Below, one piece after another: positions 12,076-21,318 of a stretch of 64,000 nt of DNA. Each line of letters opens with the position of its first letter. Positions within the stretch are counted from its first letter, which is position 1. The stretch is from Inonotus obliquus (lineage: Eukaryota > Basidiomycota > Agaricomycetes > Hymenochaetales > Hymenochaetaceae): assembly GCA_032164295.1 (NCBI GenBank), contig JAJHTX010000002.1, positions 4,092,001-4,156,000 on the forward strand, given 5' to 3'. A model generated the notes under the pieces. It saw nothing but the letters and a program-made list of their open reading frames with translations, made no database searches and had not been told where the DNA came from. Made by a program: the position numbers and the translations under genes.

Positions 12076-13894
12076 CTACTTGATCATTGCCAATATACGC
12101 CGATAATCCTGGGTTACATTCTGGAATGTCTCGTCGAGCTTTTCCAGGCGTTCATTTTTCTCCATCTGAGCCAAAATTTCCTGCAAAAATTTCGTCGGTA
12201 TACCTGAATACGGAGAAGACAGAGGGAGAAAGAAGACGCACGAAGTTGAACTTGTATAAGCGCTCCTTGACCTGAATCCTATAAGCCCGAACCGCTTTAC
12301 CGTCGCCAAAGTCAAGATGCGTGAGGGTGAGCATCTCAATGAGACGATGGAATTGGCGCTATAACGTCCGACAAAGGTGTTCAACATTAATGATCAACCA
12401 AACCAGGGATTAGGAAAAAGAAAAGCGTACTGCTGCCATCTTTAGATCCTGCCTCCACTTCTCCACCCATCCCTTATCTGCTGGCGGTCCTAATTTTGCT
12501 TTCCCTCTCACAAGTTTCCCCTCCTCCTTCTTCCCTCCAAGCGCCTCGGTGATGAATTGTTCGTGAGAGAGGAGCATGTGAAGGTCATTTCGATCGCGGA
12601 GATCTTCGAAGGCCTCTGCGGGATCCTCAACCGTTAGTTCGGCAATACGGGATTGGGAAAGGATATAGCGGTAGATGGCAGTGTACAGAGCAGCTAAAGT
12701 GAGGAGCCGGTGGTGAGATAATGACGTTTTGGGAGCAATGTGATAAGACGAAGAGCTTACAACCATGTCCTGCGTGTTGGTAAGGTGGGAGAATTACGAA
12801 TTGACTTCGAGAATGGTTAGAAAATCGCAGATACACTTTAGCGAGGGGCAGAAAACTAACCTTAGCCGCATTCGTACCCTGTCGGGGAAGCAGAAGAACG
12901 GGAATAGTGTGGAGTATCCAGCAAAGTGATAGGTAGGAGTCCCATCTCGTCGCTTTCGTTTCTCATATCTGAGCGCCAGTATCAGCTACCGGGAACGAAG
13001 TATAGAAGGCAGCTTTCACTCACAGGACCAAGAATTCCCAGCCTTCTTCATCTTCTTTAATGTATGAGCCTGCCTCGATATATAGAAGAATGAAAAGTTG
13101 CATTAACTGGTGATACTCTCGAAAGCCAGGTGTATCCCAGGTAGCCTTTGGGACGCTTGATGAGTGCGTGATGAAAGAGATGGGGAGAAGTCCTTACGTG
13201 ATAGACCTCAAACACAACGACATCCTCACTGGTTTCATCCAAGTCTTCGCCCGAGTCGAATGCTTTCTTCTTTCCCTTGGGAGGTCCAAGTTTCCTCTTA
13301 TATAAGAATACTTTCACTCCGAGAGGTTTAAACTCTGTAGCATCCTTCTCAACACGTGCAAAGAACTCCTGTTCGTCTGTGTAATAATCTATCAAGACAG
13401 TTGACAACTGTTCATCCTCTGCAAGCATGGCGATATGGGCTTACCAGGCGGCACGAATTGCTTAAGCGTTCCTTCTACATCATCCACAGTTGACGATGAC
13501 TCCAGCTTCTCCGAATAGCTTATATTGAGATATTGCACGAGAGATCCGGACGCGAAACGAAGCTAGTGGACGTATAAAGTGAGAATCCCCTGCATGATTA
13601 AAGCAATTTCTACTCACATCAATTGAGAGGTCGCGATAGCCATATATCTTTTCTTCTTCACCGTATATCTGAGTATATGTTAGGATACGTCTCCCAGTGA
13701 TAACCGGGACAGTCCATACGGGATACGTGAATGTTGGCCTGAAATCCTCGTAGGATTCTTCCTCCGTCAGGATCTCTTTGTCTGAAGGGGCGCGAACTGT
13801 TGATGGATTCAGATTGGATTCACTGGCAAGAAGGATAAACCACACCTAAGGAAATGCCTAGCGCTTCATTTGCGTCGACAGTCCAGTCAGCCAT
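12076..13894 (-). CDS. HAT1: Histone acetyltransferase type B catalytic subunit
   Basis: Eleven short exons starting at ATG 13894 assemble into about 414 residues. Order: N-terminal HAT1 domain (MADWTVDANEALGISL..., FTYPIYGEEEKIYGYRDLSID, YLNISYSEKL, EGTLKQFVPP), then the GNAT fold with the acetyl-CoA loop SQFVILPPYQHAGHGSALY (about 239-257) and the catalytic-region AELTVEDPAEAFEDLRD, then a C-terminal helical region ending in LDETFQNVTQDYRRILAMIK. The family acetylates newly made histone H4 at Lys5 and Lys12 before chromatin assembly, with an Rbap46/Hat2-type partner that is not seen here. Introns are about 50-75 nt. One splice choice (GHG-S through a GTAAGC donor near 12755) was preferred because it restores the GSALY motif. 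The gene is convergent with Dicer, with only 95 bp between the stops. Confidence 0.95.
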
Positions 13895-14772
13895 AATGCT
13901 ACACGGTCAGTATTGAGTCGTGAATACAGGTTACCGAGGCTCAAGTACTTAGGTTGCCGTTGATCATGATGACCACGTCTCGTGATTCTCAGTCACGTGT
14001 TCGCGTTCCACGGCCACGGCCCCCCAGCCAGGTTCTTTCTTGGGAATCTCGTAGTTTCCGCTCCGCTATCCAATCCAGAGCTAGGGCTGTGTCCCATACA
14101 GAAACGTACTTCAGTCCAGAGCATCTCTTTGCGATCAGCAGTAAAGATGCGGCTTGGAAGTTCTTCTCTAATGAGGTTTATGTAACGACAGAGACAGACT
14201 TGTCCTCTGTGCATTCCTTGGCCTTGGTCGGGCTAGACCGAAGGCGTACATCCGGCATGCCTGCTCGGTTACTCCAGCCCAGTACAGCAAACTTGAATCC
14301 AAATCTAGAGGGTAATACCAAAGAAAGAATTTTGCGGTGCGTAGAACCCAAACTTTGTATGAAAGATTGAAAAGACATCATCTCTAAGGAAACGACGGCA
14401 AGCTGCGGTGTTCATGAAGTACGGTTCATCAATCGCGTGTGGCAAAAATCATACACGACAAGTTTAGTCTCGCTTATGTTGGTGACCGATTTGGCCGTGC
14501 ATCTCGCCACGGTCACGATGTTTGCGTCCGGCAATTACTCGCAATAACTGTCCGCAAAGGTGTCCAACAACGAACTCTTTCACCTTTGCATCCTCGTCTC
14601 TGTATTCCACTTTTCTGCTCTGCGGCAGATATAACATCCCCTCTGTTTGCCAAGGACCTTCTCCTCCATCGTGGCGACCCGTGCATATCGACGACGCTCA
14701 TACCGCCCGGTGTTCATCCCGGTTGTGGTTGCTTCTCTTCAGTCGAGCCATTGGAAAAGGAAACGAAAGCTT
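13895..14772. promoter_or_regulatory. Divergent upstream region, HAT1 and first F-box gene
   Basis: An 878-bp spacer between outward-facing genes. It contains a palindromic CACGTG (13994-13999), a typical fungal bHLH site, about 100 bp upstream of the HAT1 start. Short ORFs here look like noise. Confidence 0.35.
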
Positions 14773-16143
14773 ATGGAGACGGACTTTTGTGAAGAAAAGC
14801 TTGAAGTATGGGCAATTACTCCTTCTGGGCCATGTCCCATGCGCAAGCTTCCCTCCGAATTGCTCAACGAGATCTTTCTGTGGACCCTACCTCCCGTTCC
14901 TTCCTTCAAGTCAGCGGATAGCCCCTTGGTGCTGACGCATGTGTGCAGCTGGTGGCGAGAATGTGCAACAACGCAATCGACGCTTTGGGACACCCTTTAT
15001 CTGCCTTCACCTGTGGAGGGGATCTCGCAGGGGATCGTGGAGCTCTGTAAATTATGGCTCGACAGGTCGAAGGCTCGTCCTTTGTCTATCGATTTTCATT
15101 TGGCTAGCGATTATCAGCCATGGAAGGTGTCTGTTGAGCATGCCTTTGCGATACAAGAGGTAGTGCGAATACTTGCTCCTCATGCACAACGAATAACGAA
15201 ACTTCTACGGGTCTTTCCTCGTTTTCTTCTGGACGAACTGCGACTGGAGGAAATGATCAATTTGGATGACCTGTTTATATGCGATATTACCGACAATGTA
15301 GCTGGGCAAACCCGCGTCGCGCCACAGACGTTCAAGGTTCCTGATACGCTGCGTTGCTTGTCTCTCCGACAAACATTCTTTGACATGAAAGCATTCACAT
15401 CTCTCAAGGGCATCTCTCATTTGGATCTATGGCAACTTCAAGGAGAAGGGCAGATGTCAGTTGGAACCTGTCTCAAATTATTACGAGAACTGAACTGGCT
15501 GGAATCGTGCACTCTGGATGTTGCTCAGGGAGACTATAACCGAGAAATCCTACTACAAGAAATAACCATGCCGAACTTATCCTTCTTCTTCATTTCATGG
15601 GACTGGCTAGTGGACGTAGGAGCAATCCTGGACGTCCTCATAGCACCTAATGTCCGACGTCTCGGTCTGCGCGGTCCTCCACCAACAAGACGTCAGTGGA
15701 CACACCTCCGGAGATTCCTAAAACGCAGTCGACCGGCACTCACTCAACTTTCGATCAAAGAAATCGGTTTCACAGATATTCAACTTATTGATTGTTTGCG
15801 ACTTGTACCGACGCTGACGAACCTCTCATTGAGTCACTGTTCTGTTGATGGTACATTCGTCAAATCTTTACGTCTCGATCCGCGCCTTCCGGTCATGCAC
15901 AATGTCGTGCCCTTGCTCGAGTTTCTCTCTCTCGAGGCATGTGATGACTTTGAGGTGAAGGACCTCATCTCTATGTTGTACACGCGAGGGAAGGGCAGGC
16001 AGATAGCTGCGCGAAGGTTACGTGGCATTCGATTGAGTTTCTGCAGGAGGATACAGGAGTCACACCGTAAAGACATCGAAAACTCTGGAATTGAGAATGT
16101 CATCGTCCGGGTAAATCGTTCTCCACGGAACATGCCTAGATGA
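14773..16143 (+). CDS. F-box/LRR-like protein, copy 1
   Basis: A single-exon gene. The ORF is open upstream to 14647 without an ATG, so the first in-frame ATG (14773, METDFCEEKLEV) is used, giving 456 residues. Residues about 22-70 form an F-box of the Agaricomycete type: RKLPSELLNEIFLWTLP, then SPLVLTHVCSWWRECA and STLWDTLYL. The rest is a degenerate leucine-rich solenoid (LRCLSLRQ, ISHLDLWQLQG, LTNLSLSHCSV, FLSLEACDDFEV). F-box proteins bind Skp1 and bring substrates to the SCF ubiquitin ligase; the substrate cannot be read from sequence. The gene is paralogous to the F-box gene 1.4 kb downstream on the same strand. Confidence 0.88.
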   Translation: METDFCEEKLEVWAITPSGPCPMRKLPSELLNEIFLWTLPPVPSFKSADSPLVLTHVCSWWRECATTQSTLWDTLYLPSPVEGISQGIVELCKLWLDRSKARPLSIDFHLASDYQPWKVSVEHAFAIQEVVRILAPHAQRITKLLRVFPRFLLDELRLEEMINLDDLFICDITDNVAGQTRVAPQTFKVPDTLRCLSLRQTFFDMKAFTSLKGISHLDLWQLQGEGQMSVGTCLKLLRELNWLESCTLDVAQGDYNREILLQEITMPNLSFFFISWDWLVDVGAILDVLIAPNVRRLGLRGPPPTRRQWTHLRRFLKRSRPALTQLSIKEIGFTDIQLIDCLRLVPTLTNLSLSHCSVDGTFVKSLRLDPRLPVMHNVVPLLEFLSLEACDDFEVKDLISMLYTRGKGRQIAARRLRGIRLSFCRRIQESHRKDIENSGIENVIVRVNRSPRNMPR

Positions 16144-17558
16144 CTATTTGCGACTGAGATCCTGGAAGACCCCTCGAACCTCAAGCGGTTCATGCTACGC
16201 TGGTGGTTCTGGTACTGGACTTGGGAATCTTCACTCACTAGCAAGTCTGCTCGTTCGACCTGGCCTTGGCCTTTGCTTTGCTCCTTGCTTTCGCACCGCG
16301 CTTTGCACAACGTACTCACGTTCACGATCTTGCTGCATACGCTATCGTCTAGTTTCATCTTGGTCATTCGACTACAGTAACTACTCTGGTAGATTGGTGG
16401 ATACATTGTATATAATCTTGCATTGTTTTTTATGGATATTCATGAATTCGATTAACTACCTACATATCACAGAGTGACTCGTGCGATTGAAACGTCTCGC
16501 CTCAAAGAAGCTGATCCACAGACGTGAAACTACTTCGTTCATAATAGAGCTGAGATGAGTTCCGCGAAGCTCTCGGTGTGCTTGAATATCTCTCTCGAGA
16601 TGTCTCGAACGGGACCACCCACTAATACCAGCAAACCAACGCCTTTTCCTTCAGGAGCTCAGTTTATAACAAAAGAACCAGGGTGTCGGGAATGGATTTC
16701 CTTGTTCCAGCCAGGGTCACAACTAGTAAAGCAAAGTTGAAGCCGGGGAGCCGGAAGGCTTCCGGTATCCCGGCCGGTGGAGAGGAGGGTACGAGTTTGC
16801 TTCGTGCCACTACGAGCTTTCCTCCTCTCTCTTGTTCTCCCATCCTCTGTCTAGTCGAGGAGTCGAGTATTAATCTTGGACCCGCTGTAATAATGAATTC
16901 TGCATTCATGAAGATCATCAATCATCAACTGAGATGCCCGAACTGTCTTCAGGGGAGGGAGGATAATGGACACTCTGTTGGAACTTGATTCCACAGCCTG
17001 GAACAATGCACAAATCTCTCTAGCCAAGCCAGCATCGAGTGAGGTGAGTGATAATTGCTGTTTCGCCCTTACACCATTCCATCAAGCTGACATCGGCTCC
17101 TCTACGTTTGCATGTTTGCATACTTGAACGAATACGTACAACTTCAAGACAAACGCAACCTGTCAAGATATTGAGAAAGCAGATTACACGTAAGCCAACG
17201 CATAGAGAGTCGCAATGCCACGTATATTGCACAGAGGAGACGAATGCATTGGGAGTGGTGAGCATAGGGAGGCATATGAGGTGGACCGTCTACGACGTGC
17301 TGTGATAGAGAGAGACGTCCCCTTTGACTGAAGCCATCGTCGTCGGGAACGTTTCTCTGACTGTTGAGTGAATATCTTCGTTCTCTCACACTTGCGCTCG
17401 CTCTCCACCTCCTGGTCACGTTCGTCGCCCTCTATCTTTGCTTGCGTCTTGCTGCCACTGTTGCCACTATTGCCGTCGCTACACCTGACGCTCCCTATCA
17501 TCGCTCATCGTTCATTACCTCAGACAGTTCACTAACCGAACCGAGGAGAATTAGAAGA
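16144..17558. other. Intergenic spacer between F-box paralogues
   Basis: A 1.4-kb spacer. ORFs of 60-100 codons overlap on opposite strands around 16555-16990. Neither strand shows a recognisable domain, so no gene is called. The 3' part is the promoter of the second F-box gene. Confidence 0.35.
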
Positions 17559-19424
17559 ATGACTTCAATCGAATTCCCTCCTTCTCCACCTTCTTCTCCA
17601 GCCTCTCTCTTTCCACCTACCCCTCCCCCAACTGCAATCTCATACCCAACAACACTCTCTCACCTCCCTTCCGAACTCCTGAGTCAAATTTTCACACACA
17701 CTCTCCCTGAAAAGCCCTCATTCAAGTCTTCCGACTCTCCCCTCCTCTTAACCCAAGTTTCATCTCAATGGCGTTCAGTTGCTTTGGCCACTCCAAGACT
17801 ATGGTGTCGTTGGATTATTCCAGACTGGGAAGAACTTCCGAAGAATGCTCTGGAACTGGTTAAGATGTGGGTTGAGAGATCTGGTGGAGGTGATAAAGTA
17901 GGAGAGGAAGAAGGAGGAGCGGTTAACCTAGAAGTGGGCATCACGTTATTCAACGAAGACATGTTGGTTTTTCCCGACTCCGAAACATTGAAAGAGTTGT
18001 TCCAACTTCTTCGTGCCACCCTCTCGTACCTCAAACCTCATCGCCAAAGATTCTTGAAATTCAGAGGAGTTTTCCCCGAACATCTTATGAACGAAGTAGG
18101 AGTTTCAGAGATGATAAACGCGGAGAATATCTATTATTGTGGGATGTTAGGTGATAGGATAGGTTTGGATTTGGATCTTCAAGATGCTGATACCGAAGAA
18201 GAAGTCAACAACCGTCTCAACGTACATACCAAACTCAATATCGGTGATCAACAACACCCATCTCTCAAAACTCTAGTAATATGCGGATGCGCGGCATACC
18301 TACCACCCATATCACTTCAAACCCAGTTAACACATTTGGAATTGTTAGATTTACATCGAGGAGGTGAATTATGTCAAGAAAAGGCTTTCCGAATCCTTCA
18401 ATCTTTACCTTTACTCAAGACGTGTGTTTTGGATTTGACGAAATTCGAAAGCACAGATTGGGATGCCCCTCCTCAACGACACATTCTCGAGAACCTCGAA
18501 CTACTTTTTATATCATGGGTATTTCCAGCTGATATCGATACCCTATTAAAAAGTATCGCAACACCGAATTTAGGCAAGTTGGGGTTGAGAGGGACACCGA
18601 TGGTAGCTCAAAGGCCTTGGTTCGGATTATGCGACTTTTTAGCATCTTCGAAAGCACCTATTTCGAGAATTTCTTTAGGGGATTTTAGTGCTGTTGATGC
18701 TAATTATCTGGAATGTTTTAGACAGACGCCTGATTTGGTTCATTTGACTATAAATCATGCGGAGTTGTCGGATGAGTTTTTTAGAGCGCTTACTCCTGGT
18801 TCTGGTTCTGATGCTGCTGCTGCTGCTGCTAGTACTGGAGATGATTCTACACTTCTTCGTCACCTGCAGATATTTAACATGGGTTGTTGTGAAGGGTTTC
18901 ACATCGATACTTTTATCAACTTTTTGAAAGCTAGAGCACAAGATCATCCTACTCCTCATCCTCATCCTCATCCTCCTTCTCCTCCTCCTCCTCCTCCTCC
19001 TTCTCCTCTTCCTCTTCCTCCGAATGAGACAGAGAAAGAGAAAGAGGGAAATATCGAAAAGTTGAGAGAAGTAGCTGTTATGTATTGTATGGAGATTGAA
19101 GAACGACATGTTGAGATGTTGGAAGGATGTGGGGTTGAGAATCTAGTTGTTGAAGCTGCGGAGGATGATTCGGTGTATCCTTATGCGAGGGTTGTTGAGA
19201 CGCATAGGGAGTTACTTGCTGTGTTGTATAAGAATGAAGAGGGCGGAGATGGCGGAGATGGCGGAGATGGCGGAGATGGCGGAGAAGGTGAAGAAGGTGA
19301 AGATGGAGGAGATGGAGGAGATGGAGGAGAAGATGAAGATGTGGAGATGAGTGAAGCTGGGGACGAAAGTGAAGTACAAGGAGACGCGGCAATGAGTCGG
19401 AGAGTAGAAGAAAACCGGCAGTGA
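17559..19424 (+). CDS. F-box/LRR-like protein, copy 2, with repeat-expanded C-terminus
   Basis: An intronless gene of 621 residues. ATG 17559 (MTSIEFPPSPPSSP) is the first ATG in a longer ATG-less open frame. After a Pro/Ser-rich lead comes the F-box (LSHLPSELLSQIFTHTLP, SPLLLTQVSSQWRSVA, PRLWCRWII), then leucine-rich segments (LTHLELLDLHRG, LGKLGLRGTP, LVHLTINHAELS) and a VENLVVEA strand. It shares block-by-block similarity with copy 1, for example PSFKS-DSPL-LT and VFP..L..E....EMIN. The C-terminus carries three low-complexity tracts absent from copy 1: poly-Ala, a His-Pro/poly-Pro tract and a Gly-Asp-Gly-Gly repeat ending in acidic residues. Predicted role: SCF substrate adaptor. The repeats are probably disordered. 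Confidence 0.88.
   Translation: MTSIEFPPSPPSSPASLFPPTPPPTAISYPTTLSHLPSELLSQIFTHTLPEKPSFKSSDSPLLLTQVSSQWRSVALATPRLWCRWIIPDWEELPKNALELVKMWVERSGGGDKVGEEEGGAVNLEVGITLFNEDMLVFPDSETLKELFQLLRATLSYLKPHRQRFLKFRGVFPEHLMNEVGVSEMINAENIYYCGMLGDRIGLDLDLQDADTEEEVNNRLNVHTKLNIGDQQHPSLKTLVICGCAAYLPPISLQTQLTHLELLDLHRGGELCQEKAFRILQSLPLLKTCVLDLTKFESTDWDAPPQRHILENLELLFISWVFPADIDTLLKSIATPNLGKLGLRGTPMVAQRPWFGLCDFLASSKAPISRISLGDFSAVDANYLECFRQTPDLVHLTINHAELSDEFFRALTPGSGSDAAAAAASTGDDSTLLRHLQIFNMGCCEGFHIDTFINFLKARAQDHPTPHPHPHPPSPPPPPPPSPLPLPPNETEKEKEGNIEKLREVAVMYCMEIEERHVEMLEGCGVENLVVEAAEDDSVYPYARVVETHRELLAVLYKNEEGGDGGDGGDGGDGGEGEEGEDGGDGGDGGEDEDVEMSEAGDESEVQGDAAMSRRVEENRQ
18813..18830 (+). repeat. GCT triplet repeat (poly-Ala)
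   Basis: Six GCT codons in a row inside F-box copy 2, coding for alanine and flanked by Ser/Gly codons. Confidence 0.85.
18944..19021 (+). repeat. CCT/CAT microsatellite (His-Pro and poly-Pro)
   Basis: A pure-pyrimidine-biased tract of CCT, CAT and TCT/CTT triplets coding for alternating His-Pro and then poly-Pro in F-box copy 2. Confidence 0.85.
19242..19335 (+). repeat. 9-bp minisatellite coding for Gly-Asp-Gly
   Basis: Tandem GGCGGAGAT units pass into GATGGAGGA-type units, all in frame in F-box copy 2, giving an acidic Gly/Asp/Glu tail. The homogeneous first copies suggest recent slippage. Confidence 0.85.
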
Positions 19425-19973
19425 ACAAAGAACAAAGCAGTAGTTCACTTTCAGACGATAAGACGATACTTAGCTCGCCGCTGGCCTAACAACTTGCTTT
19501 TAAAAAAATACACGGGATGTTGTAGGTGCAGTTGCAGTTTGATATAGATTGCTCCGCCTAATATATTCGCGTTGAAAAATGGTTTATCTGATGAGAGAGA
19601 TATCCGGATTGAATGGCCTCGACTTGCTAGGGTCGTCTACTAAGCGAACTCAACCAACAAACCTTCAGCCACTCGCTTGATGGCATGATAATGGTGTGGT
19701 TGATATAAATTTCACCGGGCATAGAAGACAGTGCAGTGAGGCTTTCTTCCCTGAATGATCCATGTTGATGATCTCATTTCTTCCTTTGCGCTGACTCGAG
19801 GGACTTGCATGTGGACAACTCGAGAAGTTTTGACTTGGATCTTTCCGTCACTCTCCAAAATATCACCCAACATCCATTCCATTGTCTCTGTTAATATAAT
19901 ATTAAATTAAATTACAGATTCATCTACAAACGCATCAGCCATCACTCCATCAAAAAAAAGACGATTGGAACAC
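19425..19973. other. Convergent 3' region
   Basis: A 549-bp spacer between the ends of F-box copy 2 (plus) and the dioxygenase gene (minus). It is partly AT-rich, presumably 3' UTRs. No gene is seen. Confidence 0.4.
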
Positions 19974-21318
19974 TTACTTACTCAATTCCTCACTCAGTAC
20001 ACGCATCCTATCCAATACAGGGTCCTCCTCAAGGTAGCACCCCTTCAACCACCTACTCGTATCCCCGTCTTTCCCTCCCTTCATCCCGGCAACCTCTTCA
20101 AACCCCGCCCGTCCATGTAATACCCGCCGATTATCAAATACCACCGCATCCCCCTCGTGTAAAAGACGTGTCACACACGCGGAAGGGTCGTTCAAAAGGT
20201 CTTCAAACTTCGCTAGTGCTTCGTAGAATGATTGTGGTGTCTGTGCGGGAAGGGGTGCTTGGAAGGGCGGGGAATAGTTTATACTTGTTAGTTTTTGCGG
20301 CCTTTCCCCCTTCACTACTGTCGTAGAGTCTTGTTTCGCATCGCCACCTGGCCAAGAAAGATGAGAGACTTCGAATGTTGGATGGGAGTGATGTAGATGG
20401 TGTCCGTCGTTGATGTAGTGGAATGGTACGGGTGTGGTTGCAAGGATCTCGAAGGCCTTGGGTGAAATGGATCGAAGACGGTATGCAGCATAAAGCGCGT
20501 CTACAAAGAGTGATTGACCACCGTGTACTCTATTCCGTAGTGAGTGTAGGATTTGATACCGAGGTGGTTCTTTGAAATACCTTTTAGAAATATCAGAATA
20601 GAGAAAGCTAAGAAAGGAAAGAGAGAGAGACATACATAAGATCCATATGAAGACCCAAATCCAAATTTGTATAAGCGATGTTTTTACTATTCCTGACATT
20701 TCGCACATCCCATGTTTCTCCGTAGAACGTTCTTCTTAGAACACTCAGACGTTCTGTAACTTTCCGAAGCTCGCACTTTTCATCCGATGTCTCCTCTGTT
20801 GGGATACCAGAAACGAAAACGAGGCCGTCGCGTCGGAGGAGTTTGTATGTCTCTAGGAGCGTTCCGGGATGGTTGAGGAGGGAAGGATAGGGTATGACGA
20901 CGGATCGGGATGTGAACTGCACCGCCGTCCAGGGATCTGGCGACACGTCTCGGTGGAAGGTATGAAGAGCGGAGGGTGAAGCGTGTCGAGCTAGGAATTC
21001 CGCAGAGTAGAACGACTCGTGTTGGCCAGAAGGGGGATCCAAGCTGCTAGGTGACCAGGAGATGCAAAGTCCACCATTGACGGCTTGAGCGGATAGAGGA
21101 GTTGGAGGGATGTCCCGGACAAAGTCAGATGAACGATGGAGTTTCTGACGAGTTGATGGGTGGACGCAAGATGGACATTGACACGAGTCGCGTAGCCAGA
21201 CGAGGGGGAAGGATGTGCGTAAGGAGGGGACAGAGATAGCATCCCGTTCAATCACGAAGGAGGAGAAACGTCGTTGTCGGACATGGTGGGCAATGCGGGC
21301 GATAGTACGCAGATACAT
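19974..21318 (-). CDS. Gamma-butyrobetaine dioxygenase-like 2-oxoglutarate oxygenase
   Basis: Two exons (21318-20636, 20580-19974) encode 429 residues. The arginine-rich amphipathic N-terminus (MYLRTIARIAHHVRQRRF) looks like a mitochondrial presequence. It is followed by the small zinc-binding N-terminal domain of this family (PLVWLRDSCQCPSCVHP) and a TauD/TfdA jelly-roll with iron ligands H224 and D226 (LGLHMD, just before the intron) and the distal His at about 383 (NRRVLHGRAGF). Family members hydroxylate gamma-butyrobetaine or trimethyllysine with Fe(II) and 2-oxoglutarate in carnitine biosynthesis. The two activities cannot be separated by eye, though the overall pattern looks closer to the butyrobetaine branch. 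No other carnitine gene is nearby. Confidence 0.85.

Noticed and set aside
16555..16990. Overlapping ORFs on both strands between the F-box genes
   Set aside because: Both strands are open with no motif, which fits chance GC-biased openness better than a gene.
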